64,000 nt of DNA, from contig OW203767.1 of NCBI GenBank assembly GCA_934045905.1, positions 29,324,520 to 29,388,519 of the forward strand, in the 5' to 3' direction. Made by a program: the position numbers and the translations under genes. This document shows, piece after piece, positions 1-11,885 of the stretch; the first letter of the stretch is position 1, and each line of letters begins with the position of its first letter. The stretch comes from Leuctra nigra. Lineage: Eukaryota > Arthropoda > Insecta > Plecoptera > Leuctridae. The notes beneath the pieces are model-generated. The model worked only from the letters and a program-made list of their open reading frames with translations, was not told the origin of the DNA and did not search any database.

Positions 1-39
1 CCAGCTGTGATTAGGTTTCAATAATTAATCGAGTAATAA

Positions 40-789
40 CTAGGAAAACGCTCAGTGTAACGCGTTGATGAGCGAGCATGGGTACGTGCAAATTCTCCAA
101 CAGGAAATGCGTACACAACGCACATAAAACATACATCCCATTTTGAATTGAAATATGAGCAACTCAATCAACATAAAAGTACCTATATGCTTTTCAAAGA
201 AACTTGAAAATAGCATCTAAGCACCCTGGACCCTTATTTAATATCCATTTAGGCTTTGACTTCAGTGGTGGACTGGCATTGTTCTCCTAGTCCAAGGCTA
301 GTCCCGCAATGTTATTGATATAGCTATGACCTGGACTTCAAATGACCGTACTAGTGGTTTGTGATATTAAATAGAGTCCTGGTATATAAAGTAAATCAGA
401 TTCAATTCAATTGGCACTGGAAAACATTCATTTCGATACTTCATTCTAACAGCTATTTAAAATGTCAATAAGTTGAAAATTTGTAAAATGAGAGACAATT
501 TTGGTCTTAATGACCATGCAAAATATGAGTTTGATCGGATTTATCGAAGACCATATTTATTTTTCAACCTATCAGGAGATGTTTATTTAAATTTTAACCA
601 ATGAATGGATTTCAAAAAAATTAGGGTCTGCAACGCCCAGAGAATGTCCGAACACGTTTGCAAAATTTCAGCTCGATCGAAGAAAAACTCTTATCTGTAT
701 ATTCTCAGGTAGCAGAAAAAAAACAAAAAACAAAAAACAGAGGTCCGTGCCAAATGAGCCAAAAGGAGACGCTCGCTTCGCTCGCTCAA
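40..789 (-). mobile_element. Helitron/Helentron-like non-autonomous element (copy H1)
   Basis: Read on the minus strand it begins with TTGAGCGAGCG, followed by a T-rich stretch, and ends with a CGCTC/GAGCG mini-hairpin around AACGCGTT and the terminus TTTTCCTAG, then T. The same two ends recur at 13373-14313, 36636-39389, 56377-59318 and 59365-60264, with unrelated flanks outside them. A CTAG 3' end shortly after a hairpin and no target duplication are Helitron traits. The 5' end lacks the canonical TC, and an inverted TGAGCGAGC / GCTCGCTCA pair sits asymmetrically near the two ends, which is more like Helentrons. No protein is encoded. Confidence 0.6.
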
Positions 790-2197
790 TGACATTGAAC
801 TAATGATCTTGAAGACCAAAGGCTGGCAATTATTGATACTTCATTCAACATGCAATAAGATAACCGGGCTATATAGGAAGTTATATCCGGTGTTACAGTT
901 TCAAAGTTATCAAGTTGGTTTTATTCTCCAACACTACAGTAAATTAATAATACACATTTAAGATAACAATATCTTGTGTCAGGGCATACCTTGGAAATTC
1001 TTTTTATTTATTTATTATTTATTTATTAAATATATATTGACAACTGGGCCGAGGCCCCACAAGTGCAATATAATATAGGTATACCTATTCATTTATACAA
1101 AACAATACAAACACAACTTAAAACTAAGACATCACAGGATCAGCACCAATTGGTTCCATGTCAAACAAACATAGGATCCTATAGTGTTTGAAAACAACTC
1201 GGATAAGTTATTAATATGTTGGGTAAACGATAACATGAATATTTAAAAAAAATAAAGGACTTTATTTTAATTGTACTACTCAGAATAATTAAAGTGTGAT
1301 GCAGATAATCATAATCACAACGTTGACCTGAGATACACACGAGATCTCGCGTTTCCCGATTCTTTACCTCAAATAGTTGCGAAGTTACAGCAAGTTTATT
1401 AAAACACTTTTTGTACTTCCTCAATTTTCACAAATTGAATTGAATTTTACACCGACCATTTACTTTTACTCTCTTCATCTACATCTTTGTCATCTTCTTT
1501 TTTACTAATTGTTTCCTTTTTCGTCTCCTTCTTCATCATTTACCCTCTAAAAAGCAATTAGTTATGTTCATATATCTAATATTTGAATTTATTTTAAGTT
1601 TGTGTTTTAAATTATTATAATTGCTTAAAGTCCACTTAGAATAAGCAGTGCTTAGCAGAGTACTGCACGAAATGATTTCACGAATTTTCAGTGCAAAAAT
1701 GTTTAAACAATATTATTGCTTGTAAGATCTAATCCTTTTAGGTGGGAAGGTGCTTGACAGGCCTTTTACAAGTTTCAGTTTTTGTACGGTTGATGAGTAC
1801 AAATAATGTACTAGATGCAATGATAGTATCTCAATAAAATAATTGTAATATTAAGTTTGTATTCACTTCACAATCTCAATAAATATCAGAACCTAAATAA
1901 CTTTATGTAACACCGGGAATTTAAAAATGTTCATAAAATACTTCTATAACTTGTACGAACTAGTTAAAATTATCAGAAAAAAGAACAGAATCTTAGACCA
2001 GAGATGTAAAATGGCCGCGACCGTATTTAAATGTCTCTATGCTGGGCTTGCTTCGGTTTTTAAATGTCTCTGTAACTCAGAGGTAAAAGGTCCGATGTCC
2101 ATTCTCCATTCTTGAGTTGAGCTCGAAAATCAGTAATTCTGTCTTCAACAAATCATATTTGTAATGAGTAGATAATCTTACTTATAGTTACCCAGTT
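790..2197. other. Unassigned AT-rich sequence
   Basis: No coding region with supportable exon structure is visible. Only short open frames occur on both strands. A (TTTA)n-rich patch lies near 1003-1030. Confidence 0.5.
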
Positions 2198-2206
2198 CTG
2201 TCTGTC

Positions 2207-2248
<42 letters not shown>

Positions 2249-2294
2249 TGTGTGTGTGTGCGTGTGGGTGTGTGTGTCTGTGTGTGTGTGTGTA
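2198..2294. repeat. (TG)n microsatellite
   Basis: Nearly pure TG dinucleotide repeat, preceded by a short TCTG run and interrupted by a few G and C changes. Confidence 0.95.
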
Positions 2295-4106
2295 TGTCAG
2301 GAACGGTTGCGCGCTTCGATTTGACATTGGTATTTATTGAAAACTATAACTAAGATGGTGGCGTTACATTGCCAAACATGTCTAAAATTACGTCTTCTGC
2401 TTTTTGTGAATAAAGAAATAACCAAAACTTACCTAAGACGCACACTTTATGCTTTTGTATTTGTAACAAATCTACTCTAATGTATAATTACTGTCAAATC
2501 AATTACTTTACATAGAAAACGTCATGCCGACAACTTCGTTCAAACTGACATATTCAAATTTTCTTCTCTCTGAGTTATACATGGGCCGTGAACCTGAATA
2601 GTGAATACCAACAAACCAAAGCCGATTGAATTGAACATTTGTAATATATTTTATTTTGTTAAATATGTACTTTTCCATCGTTTCTTATTAGTGGTGTCAT
2701 GTTACTTAAGGAATGTGCCTATTGATACTGTTTTTAGCATCAATGTTTAGTTTTTACAATATACCTATCATGTGAAGCCGAATATAGCACCGTGAAGAAT
2801 GTGCTCTCATTGGTTGACAGCTGTCACGTGACCGTACATACCTCTCTGCTATTCGGTCATAATAAAAAAAGCAGATGGGGTAAACTTGATAGTTTGTCCG
2901 TGTTTTAGAAGTAGAAGGTCGGAAGTCCATTTCAATTATTCTTGAGTTGAGCTAATAAACCAGGTTTTCCGACTTCATCAAATCATAATTTTGTAAAGGG
3001 GACATGAGTCATTAGAATATAATATAACATAATAGAATATAATATAATCATATTAACAGTTTAGGAATAAACTGTACTTTAGTAATAAGATATTAAGAAA
3101 ATACACATGTGGATTTTCCAGTGGCTGAAATAGTCAGCTGTTGTAGCATCAAGTTTCAGTTCAGTGAAATGATCAGATTCTAATCTATTAAAATGAACAT
3201 TTATAATGAAGAATTTCATCTACAGTTCTAATGGGTGATCGGTAATTATTTGATTGAATGCGTTGGGGTAATGTAAGAGAATATTTCAATACAGCTGTAC
3301 TTATTGACATCAGTCAAATAGTAATTGGAGGAGCTTGATTATATCATTCCAAAAGGGTGCAACGGAAAATTGAGAAAATGTTTTTCCACCCTTCTACCTC
3401 GGAGAGACAGATATAATGAAACCCAACCCCCACACACTAAGTTATCCTTCTTTCTGGGATAGCAAACCTCTATGTATCATGAATCGACACAATTCAAAAA
3501 GGCTGGCGTTTTTTTCTTATTTTGTTTTACTTTGTAAACTCATTTGAAATGGCTTTTCCATAATAGTTATGGTTAAATTACTTTCCTTCGTAACTCATTT
3601 TCGTATTCTGTTGGGCATTTTAGTCATGCTAACGACGTTATGTGTGTAGTGTATTATAACTATAAAGTTATCAACAACGCACACTCTGCTGCCAAATATC
3701 TCAACTCATGCTAATTTACGCATACCCCACTGGTGCGCATTGGTCATGTTTTACATGACGGGTTGAGGTTGACGGGGACGGCATGACGGGTTGACGGGTA
3801 CATGATGTTGAGCTCGAAAATCAGTAATTCTGTCTTCAACAAATCATATTTGTAATGAGTAGATAATTGTGTAAGAAAGTACTTGAATATAACTGAATTT
3901 GTTGACATCAGTTAAATGGCAATTGACACCTAGAGTATGTTACATCATTCCAAAAGCGTGCTACGCAGAATAAAGAAATTTACTTTGGGCCTTCTCTCAA
4001 AATATTTGAGACAATTGCCCTGTGTTGTCGGCGCCGTGAGTATGAATGGCCGTGTTATTGTAGATAAACATTGAATCACTCGCCAGCTATCACAGAGTTA
4101 ATTGTA
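2295..4106. repeat. Unassigned sequence with a dispersed repeat of about 65 bp
   Basis: A stretch starting at GTTGAGCTCGAAAATCAGTA occurs at about 2114-2178 and again at 3808-3870, and a diverged version lies at 2945-2998. A small GACGGGTTGA-type direct repeat lies at 3757-3802. No gene is recognisable here. Confidence 0.5.
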
Positions 4107-4480
4107 CCCATAAAAAAACACTCCATGTAAAAATACCAGCCAAGTCTTTTCAACTCGAAAAAAATCTAAGAAATCTAAAAATTCAGCACTGAAAAGTAGT
4201 GATATCAAAAAATGGGCCAAGTCAAAACTTAATTTAAAAAAAATATATATACTTGGCGCATCGTGTATAATATAAACAGTATAGAATGTGCCAAAAATCA
4301 AATGTACCTGAATAAATATACTATACATATTATAGTAATGCCCTTAGAAACGATACGCCAAGTATAATTTGGTTTTTAACATTAAGTTTTGACTTGGCCC
4401 ATTTTTTGATATCACTATACTTTTCAGTGCTGAATTTTTAGATTCCTTACATTTTTTTCGAGTTAAAGAGATTGAACTTT
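4107..4480. mobile_element. Foldback MITE (palindromic module, degenerate copy)
   Basis: Long inverted arms: the left arm begins CCCATAAAAAAACACTCCAT and contains CAGCACTGAAAAG, TGATATCAAAAAATG and CTTGGCGCATCG. The right arm carries the reverse complement of the same words (CGATACGCCAAGTAT, TTTTTTGATATCA, CTTTTCAGTGCTG) but decays near 4480. It is the same module that forms one end of the composite elements described at 25050-28710. Confidence 0.75.
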
Positions 4481-4856
4481 TCACAGACTTAGAATTGATT
4501 GGTTGGACGGTTAAACATAGTCAGTGCACGCACAGAAAGAGAAAGTACCATAAGAGTCTCATGGTGACAGGAGTTATTCTATTATTGTTACTTTTATTTC
4601 ATGCCTTGTTTTCGCAATAACTTCAGTATGTTGTCGTAGCTGCTGATTCCAAGTGCATTGCTTTATCATTTAATATTAATCACTCTGTATTATTCATCAA
4701 GAAAGCCATTAGGCTGGTATTCATATCGTGGAAATGATTATATGCTTTTAGTCCTCAAGAAGCAGCACGAAGTTCAATATCTCATAATTGCTTGGGTAAT
4801 TATAACAAGATGACATATTTCCTATATTATTTTCTAAAGTGCAAAAGCAGGAGGAG

Positions 4857-4979
4857 CTATAAATCACGCCAGTGTGCAGGTGGTGATTATAAACAGTATC
4901 AATAAAAGCTATGTGAAAACTGCACACAGAAGCAACAAGTAGAAGTCAACTGACATGAAAATCATCGCTGTTATTCTGT
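4857..4979 (+). promoter_or_regulatory. Possible promoter and tiny first exon (MKIIAVIL)
   Basis: A TATA-like CTATAAAT at about 4859 is followed, about 95 bp on, by an ATG at 4955 that encodes M-K-I-I-A-V-I-L and meets a good donor, T|GTAAGT, at 4979/4980. The peptide looks like the start of a signal peptide. The exon ends in phase 1, so it does not fit the phase-0 exon at 14660. It could join a weak acceptor just before 8218 in frame, or belong to a lost gene. It may be chance. Confidence 0.25.
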
Positions 4980-5010
4980 GTAAGTATCACTGAATCCTAG
5001 TCGGCAATTC

Positions 5011-5534
5011 CAGTGTTGGGTAGGAACGGAACGGAACGAAATAGTTCCGTTCCTAGGAACTAGTTCCTTTTCTTAGGAACTATGTAACGTCTTAGTTCCT
5101 TTTTTCTAGGGAGGAACTATGGAACGGTTTAGTTCCTTTTTTTGAGGAACTGTAACGATTTTTGCTAAGTTCCTTTTTTTAAGCTTGACTGTACTTTTAC
5201 TCCGAAAAACTGCACTCGTCTAGAAGCCACATATTATTTGGTTAATTCTGTCAGAAATCAGATGTCCCTCTAGCTATTTGGCATCTAAAAATAATCTGCT
5301 GTGATACAGTGATTCAATTTTTAATTTGCAGATTGCATGTTTTAATGTTCCAATTAAAATTACAAATGTCTTTAAAAAGGAACTAAAAGGAACTAAGTTC
5401 CTTTTATAAAGGAACTAGGATCGGAATAGTTCCTTTCATTATTGAAGGAACTAGAACTGGAACTAGTTCCTTTTTTCGGCGAGGAACTTGGAACTGGAAC
5501 TAGTTCCTGTTCAAAAGGAACTTACCCAACACTG
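5011..5534. mobile_element. hAT-type MITE with GGAAC/GTTCC interior
   Basis: Terminal inverted repeats CAGTGTTGGGTA and TACCCAACACTG are flanked by an exact 8-bp target duplication GGCAATTC (5003-5010 and 5535-5542), the size typical of hAT transposition. The interior is dominated by the palindromic word GGAACTAGTTCC and its variants in both orientations, with an AT-rich centre. No transposase is present. Confidence 0.92.
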
Positions 5535-6313
5535 GGCAATTCTCACACAACTGTATCGTAAAAAGAATTGGGAGAATTGAATGAAAGCACACTTTGACAA
5601 TATAATCATCTAAACATTTTCGGCATACTGGATAATCTAATGGATTAATCTAAACAAACCTTTAAAACATATGTTTCTGGTAAAGGTTTAACAAATAATA
5701 CACATTAATAATCATTAATTTTATTAACAAAATATGAACAAACAAATAAATACAAATAAAACTAAATAAAAATGTCCGTATAATTATTTTATATTTCTAA
5801 TTGTATTATTATTCTGTGTGCTTTTGGGCAACCGAATTTTCGGCGGAGTCTAGTAATATAGATCCCCTTACAAAAACACTCCATGTAAAAATATAAGACA
5901 AGTCTTTTCAAGTTTTCAACTATAAAAAAAATATAAGAAATCTAAAAATTCAGCACTGAAAAGTGGTGATATCAAAAAATGGGCAAAGTCAAAACTTAAT
6001 TTTAATAACCAAAATATACTTGGCGAATCGTGCATATACCTTGATATAGACGTATAGGCCAGATGTGAAATATACATAAATAAAATCTACCTACAATACA
6101 TATAATATACCTATATTGCCCGAAAAAATGATGCGCCAAGTATATATTAGCTATATTTATTATATAGTATATTTATAATATATTATATTATATATATATA
6201 TCTCGAGGAAAATCTTTTCTCATTGCAGTTGGTATTTATTTACATCTACCTATCTGAGGTTATCAGCGAAAACCATATTTCACATATATATATATATATA
6301 TATATAAGTAATA
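5535..6313. mobile_element. AT-rich spacer with a truncated foldback module
   Basis: From about 5863 to 6150 the foldback module recurs (AACACTCCATGTAAAAATA, CAGCACTGAAAAGTGG, CTTGGCGAATCG; then GATGCGCCAAGTATA), but the right arm is missing beyond 6150. The remainder is AT-rich, with a (TA)n run at 6283-6304. Confidence 0.65.
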
Positions 6314-7141
6314 TACCGGGTGGCGCAAAAAAATCACCCTGATTGAGAGGTCACTATATCGAAACTAATATAGATAAGATACTGAAATTTGTACACATAT
6401 TAGAAAACATACCAAAATTTTATATGTGCAAGTTTCAAAAACATTACTATTGTAGGAAAAAGTTACAGCTGTTCAAACTTGGTTGTCAAAAAATTGATTA
6501 TAAGGAGCTCAAATAGGGCGCTTCCAGAAAACTTCCAATGACTGGGAGGCTGTGTCTTCAAAACTACGGACGATATCAAGCTGAAAATTTCAAATTATAT
6601 TGAACACAATGTTAGATCGATTGTGTAAAAATTTCAATCAATTTGAATGAATGGAATGAAAGTTATGGAATCTTGAAGCTGAGCTTGAACACAGAATAGC
6701 GGGGGAAAAATCACTTTTATAACGTGTGTAATAAAAGTTTAGAAATAATCTACATATTCTGATTTTACGCTCAATTTCAAGATTCCATAATTTTCTTTCC
6801 ATTTATTCAAATTGATTAAAATTTTTACACAATCGATCTCAACATATTATCAATATAATTCGAAATTTCCAGCTTGATACCGTACGTTGTTTTTAAGAAA
6901 CAGCGTCCCGGCCATTGGAAGTTTTCTGAACGCGCGCTATTTGAGCTCCGTATAAAGAATTTTTTGACAACCAAATTTGAACAGCTGTAGCTTTTTTCCT
7001 ACAATAGTAATGTTTTTAAAACTTGCACATATTACATTTTGGTATGTTTTCTAATACCTGTACTAATTTCAGAATCCTATATATAATAGTTTCGATATAG
7101 TGACCTCTCAAACAGGGTGATTTTTTTTGCGCCACCCGGTA
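6314..7141. mobile_element. Tc1/mariner-like foldback MITE
   Basis: The ends TACCGGGTGGCGCAAAA and TTTTGCGCCACCCGGTA are inverted copies, and each arm extends several hundred bases, for example the CACCCTGATTGAGAGGTCAC arm against GTGACCTCTCAAACAGGGTG. The flanks are compatible with a TA target. Half copies lie at 11886-12326 and 51976-52235. Non-coding. Confidence 0.8.
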
Positions 7142-7483
7142 TATAGTAGTAAGTACGATTTTACCAAGTTGGCTCAGTGTACAACCCTCTATAAATGCCC
7201 TTAGAAAGGGCATGGCCCGGTGGATGACCGGGTTAGATCCCATTGACAACATTGTTTTAGCACGTTCAGGATTTCCCTCAGATGCAAATTTTGAGAAGGT
7301 TTACCTACTCTGCTAAGGAACAGTGAAATATGAATATATTATATGAGTCCACTTTCCTGTCATTGAATCCATCCGCCATTGAATTACTTATCTAATCGTT
7401 ATTGACAAAATTACAAACAGCAATTAAGTTTGGTAGGTATCATAAAGTATGATATGAAGGGATGTGTGTTGTGAAAAATATCC

Positions 7484-7555
7484 GACCGAACCGGGGCTCG
7501 AACCCGGGACCTCTCACTTGCCGGGCGAGAGCTCTACCAACTGAGCTACCCGATC
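7484..7555 (-). tRNA. tRNA-like sequence, anticodon GGC (probably a pseudogene or SINE head)
   Basis: The minus strand folds as a complete cloverleaf: acceptor GATCGGG with TTCGGTC (three G-U pairs), D-arm GCTC-AGTTGGTA-GAGC, anticodon stem CTCGC/GTGAG with loop CCGGCAA, and T-arm CCGGG-TTCGAGC-CCCGG. Both Pol III boxes are good: A box TAGCTCAGTTG and B box GGTTCGAGCCC. Position 33 is C instead of the near-universal U, and a GGC (Ala) anticodon is not expected in an animal, so I doubt it is a working tRNA. Confidence 0.55.
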
Positions 7556-7659
7556 GGACTCATCCTGACACCATGGAAGTTTTCCACAGAAACCTACATT
7601 CTTATCATAAAGTATATCACGATTCAATGATACTGACTCTAATAGAGTCTTTAATAGAG

Positions 7660-7852
7660 TCTTTAAAAAAGCGATGCGCCAAGTCCTTTTTAAAGTATTT
7701 CTCTGTTCTTTACGTTTTTTATTTCAAGGTACGATTAAATATTTGGACATTTTAATGACTCGGCTCCTTTCTTGATATCACTCCTTTTCAGTGCAGATTT
7801 TTTTAATTTCCTCTATTTTTTTTAGTTGACAGAGTCTTGGCTGCCCTTTTTA
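7660..7852. mobile_element. Half of a foldback module
   Basis: Contains GCGATGCGCCAAGTCCTTTT, TTGATATCACTCCTTTTCAG and GAGTCTTGGCTG in the order of the right arm of the foldback modules, with no left arm. Confidence 0.7.
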
Positions 7853-8209
7853 CGCGTAGTTTATTTTCTGGGATAACTATTTACTCCGACTTTTCTTTAT
7901 CTGGTTCTCTACCTAATTTTTTTAAATTTTCTGGACCTTAAAATGAAAAAACTCACATTGCAAGGAAACATTTTAGTTTTAATCTAAGATCCTATACACT
8001 CCACCATTGTGAATTGTAATTGATTCAATTACATCAGTGTTGTGGTTTCCAAGGTTCTTAGATTCTAGGACTTCTGTATCTACATTATTTTAAGTGATGT
8101 TTTATGGTACATTCAAGTATCGCAGCAAATCAAACTTAGTATAGGTACTCGAATGAGCATGCAACAAAGTCAGTCAGCATTTTTTCTCATTATGTAAGTG
8201 AGTGAGTGA

Positions 8210-8302
8210 ATGTTCGCAGGCATGAGTGAGACAAGGATAGTGAATGTTCCTGACATGAGTGAGACAAGGATTGTGAATGATCCAGGCGTGAGTGAGACAA
8301 GG
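8210..8302 (+). repeat. 33-bp tandem repeat directly upstream of the DUF1091 start, open in frame
   Basis: Two and a half copies of a 33-bp unit (ATGAGTGAGACAAGGAT...) precede the ATG at 8303. They are in frame with it and would encode MSETRIVN-type repeats. The upstream ATGs at 8210, 8222 and 8255 would bury the signal peptide, so I read the stretch as 5' UTR. It could instead be an alternative N-terminal extension. Confidence 0.6.
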
Positions 8303-8392
8303 ATGAAGACAGCTCCGTGGCTATTGCCTCTCATCTCCATCTTGGTCTGCGTCTCAGCACATGACTTTCCCCGACCAGAGTACAATGCCAAG
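8303..8392 (+). CDS. DUF1091 (ML-like) secreted protein, exon 1: signal peptide
   Basis: First coding exon of a four-exon gene (8303-8392, 14660-14821, 17931-18086, 19401-19556), 187 residues in all, every junction in phase 0. This exon encodes 30 residues, starting MKTAPWLLPLISILVCVSA, a textbook signal peptide with cleavage likely after VSA, then HDFPRPEYNAK. The start was chosen because it gives the signal peptide. The donor is AAG|GTAATGG at 8392/8393. Oddly, the last 18 exonic bases and the following 25 intronic bases form the unit of a 65-copy tandem array, so the true donor is the first of many equal ones. Only this first donor keeps the frame into exon 2 without added residues. The family, known mainly from insects, is secreted; ligand and role are unknown. 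Confidence 0.85.
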
Positions 8393-11178
8393 GTAATGGA
8401 AGAGAGTATGATAAAGACCAGAGTACAATGCCAAGGTAATGGAAGAGAGTATGATAAAGACCAGAGTACAATGCCAAGGTAATGGAAGAGAGTATGATAA
8501 AGACCAGAGTACAATGCCAAGGTAATGGAAGAGAGTATGATAAAGACCAGAGTACAATGCCAAGGTAATGGAAGAGAGTATGATAAAGACCAGAGTACAA
8601 TGCCAAGGTAATGGAAGAGAGTATGATAAAGACCAGAGTACAATGCCAAGGTAATGGAAGAGAGTATGATAAAGACCAGAGTACAATGCCAAGGTAATGG
8701 AAGAGAGTATGATAAAGACCAGAGTACAATGCCGAGGTAATAGTAGAGAGTATGATAAAGACTAGAGTACAATGCCAAGGTAATGGAAGAGAGTTTGATA
8801 AAGACCAGAGCACAATGCCAAGGTAATGGAAGAGAGTATGATAAAGACCAGAGCACAATGCCAAGGTAATGGAAGAGAGTATGATAAAGACCAGAGAACA
8901 ATGCCAAGGTAATGGAAGAGAGTATGATAAAGACCAGAGCACAATGCCAAGGTAATGGAAGAGAGTATGATAAAAACCAGAGCACAATGCCAAGGTAATG
9001 GAAGAGAGTATGATAAAGACCAGAGCACAATGCCAAGGTAATGGAAGAGAGTATGATAAAGACCAGAGCACAATGCCAAGGTAATGGAAGAGAGTATGAT
9101 AAAGACCAGAGTACAATGCCAAAGTAATGGAAGAGAGTATAATAAAGACTAGAGTACAATGCCAAAGTAATGGAAGAGGGTATGATAAAGACCAGAGTAC
9201 AATGCCAAGGTAATGAAAGAGAGTATGATAAAGACCAGAGTACAATGCCAAGGTAATGGAAGAGAGTATGATAAAGACCAGAGTACAATGCCAAGGTAAT
9301 GGAAGAGAGTATGATAAACACCAGAGCACAATGCCAAGGTAATGGGTGAGAGTATGATAAAGACCAGAGTACAATGCCAAGGTAATGGAAGAGATTATGA
9401 TAAAGACCAGAGTACAATGCCAAGGTAATGGAAGAGAGTATGATAAAGACCAGAGCACAATGCCAAGGTAATGGAAGAGAGTATGATAAAGACCAGAGCA
9501 CAATGCCAAGGTAATGGAAGAGAGTATGATAAAGACCAGAGCACAATGCCAAGGTAATGGAAGAGAGTATGATAAAGACCAGAGCACAATGCCAAGGTAA
9601 TGGAAGAGAGTATGATAAAGACCAGAGCACAATGCCAAGGTAATGGAAGAGAGTATGATAAAGACCAGAGCACAATGGTTCAATGCCAAGGTAATGGAAG
9701 AGAGTATAATAAAGACCAGAGCACAATGCCAAGGTAATGGAAGAGAGTATGATAAAGACCAGAGCACAATGCCAAGGTAATGGAAGAGAGTATGATAAAG
9801 ACCAGAGCACAATGCCAAGGTAATGGAAGAGAGTATGATAAAGACCAGAGCACAATGGTACAATGCCAAGGTAATGGAAGAGGGTATGATAAAGACCAAA
9901 GCACAATGCCAAGGTAATGGAAGAGAGAATGATAAAGACCAGAGTACAATGCCAAGGTAATGGAAGAGAGTATGATAAAGACCAGAGTACAATGCCAAGG
10001 TTATGGAAGAGAGTATGATAAAGACCAGAGTACAATGCCAAGGTAATGGAAGAGAGTATGATAAACTCCAGAGTACAATGCCAAGGTAATGGAAGAGAGT
10101 ATGATATAGACCAGAGTACAATGCCAAGGTAATGGAAGAGAGTATGATAAAGACCAGAGTACAATGCCAAGGTAATGGAAGAGAGTATGATAAAGACCAG
10201 AGTACAATGCCAAGGTAATGGAAGAGAGTATGATAAAGACCAGAGTACAATGCCAAGGTAATGGAAGAGAGTATGATAAAGACCAGAGTACAATGCCAAG
10301 GTAATGGAAGAGAGTATGATAAAGACCAGAGTACAATGCCAAGGTAATGGAAGAGAGTATGATAAAGACCAGAGTACAATGCCAAGGTAATGGAAGAGAG
10401 TATGATAAAGACCAGAGTACAATGCCGAGGTAATAGTAAAGAGTATGATAAAGACTAGAGTACAATGCCAAGGTAATGGAAGAGAGTTTGATAAAGACCA
10501 GAGCACAATGCCAAGGTAATGGAAGAGAGTATGATAAAGACCAGAGCACAATGCCAAGGTAATGGAAGAGAGTATGATAAAGACCAGAGTACAATGCCAA
10601 GGTAATGGAAGAGAGTATGATAAAGACCAGAGTACAATGCCAAGGTAATGGAAGAGAGTATGATAAAGACCAGAGCACAATGCCAAGGTAATAGAAGAGA
10701 GTATGATAAAGACCAGAGTACAATGCCAAGGTAATGGAAGAGAGTATGGTAAAGACCAGAGTACAATGCCAAGGTAATGGAAGAGAGTATGATAAAGACC
10801 AGAGCACAATGCCAAGGTAATGGAAGAGAGTATGATAAAGACCAGAGCACAATGCCAAGGTAATGGAAGAGAGTATGATAAAGACCAGAGAACAATGCCA
10901 AGGTAATGGAAGAGAGTATGATAAAGACCAGAGCACAATGCCAAGGTAATGGAAGAGAGTATGATAAAGACCAGAGCACAAAGCCAAGGTAATGGAAGAG
11001 AGTATGATAAAGACCAGAGCACAATGCCAAGGTAATGGAAGAGAGTATGATAAAGACCAGAGTACAATGCCAAGGTAATGGAAGAGAGTATGATAAAGAC
11101 CAGAGTACAATGCCAAGGTAATGGAAGAGAGTATGTTAAAGACCAGAGTACAATGCCAAGGTAATGGAAGAGAGTATT
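8375..11178 (+). repeat. 43-bp minisatellite repeating an exon end and splice donor (65 donors)
   Basis: The unit runs from GTAATGGAAGAGAGTATGAT to ACCAGAGTACAATGCCAAG, 43 bp. GTAATGG starts at 8393 and last at 11161; the distance equals 64 units plus two 8-bp insertions near 9677 and 9857, so 65 donor positions exist. Most are AAG|GTAATG. Variants include AAA|GTAATG (near 9120 and 9164) and GTTATG (near 9999). Shared rare variants (CCGAGGTAATAG at 8731 and 10424) show segmental duplication of tens of units. The array lies in intron 1 of the DUF1091 gene and starts inside exon 1. Confidence 0.97.
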
Positions 11179-11464
11179 AGGGTAGAGCAATTGATCGATC
11201 GATATTTACAAACATATTTTTTTCTTGAAATTACAAGTTCAAAATCATTTCGACTATTTTTAAGTATAACCGACTAATTTAAAAGTCGACAGGACTCGCA
11301 GAAAATTTTGATTCTGATGTAAACAAAAATCCTAGAAATGCATGAAAATGCATTAGCTCTGCGTTGTACGTGACATTTGTGACATTTAATCGTGTGTTGC
11401 ATGTTGCATATACTGCTGTGAAGTAAGTTATTTTAATTCAAATATTGAAAACCACAAAAAACCA
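11179..11464. other. Unassigned intronic sequence
   Basis: AT-rich sequence after the minisatellite, with no recognisable gene or repeat apart from ATCGATCGAT near 11194. Confidence 0.5.
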
Positions 11465-11755
11465 TAAAAAGGCGGTCCCTACTATTTTCTTAACGGCTTG
11501 ACCGATTGTTTTCACAATTTAACAGCATAGAGATAAAGATTAAATCTGTGTCTCCAGTAATCAAAAAAAAAAAAAAACTTTTTACGGAGGTGCTAACATG
11601 GGCATTATATGAGTCTTTTTGCACATGTGCCCTGAAAAAACTAAACAAAATATAAAACTTTGGGGCCACTAGAGACATAGATCTACTCTTTATCTTGTGA
11701 AAATTTGAAGACAATCGGTAAAGCCGTTTAGAAAAAAGTAGGGGCCGCCTTTTTG
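11465..11755. mobile_element. Small TIR element (MITE)
   Basis: Inverted ends: AAAAAGGCGGTCCCTACTAT on the left and AGTAGGGGCCGCCTTTTT on the right, continuing inward as TTAACGGCTTGACCGATTGT against ACAATCGGTAAAGCCGTTTA. There is no coding potential beyond short frames. I could not define a target duplication. Confidence 0.7.
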
Positions 11756-11885
11756 TGCTTCATAAAACATGGATTTAATCAAGTATCTCACTCAAGTATG
11801 TGAGCTCTGGTTTCTTTGATATTACAAGAAATTGTCAGGAAATTTGTACTTTGAATAAGTGTTCATTCAGTGTTGAATACGGACA

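Noticed and set aside
8170..11190. Giant minus-strand open frames (about 1000 and 680 codons) of a hydrophobic repeat protein
   Set aside because: The 43-bp unit lacks stops in all three minus-strand frames, so any array of it stays open in every frame. There is no promoter, no start context and no family similarity, and the plus strand carries a real exon and donor.
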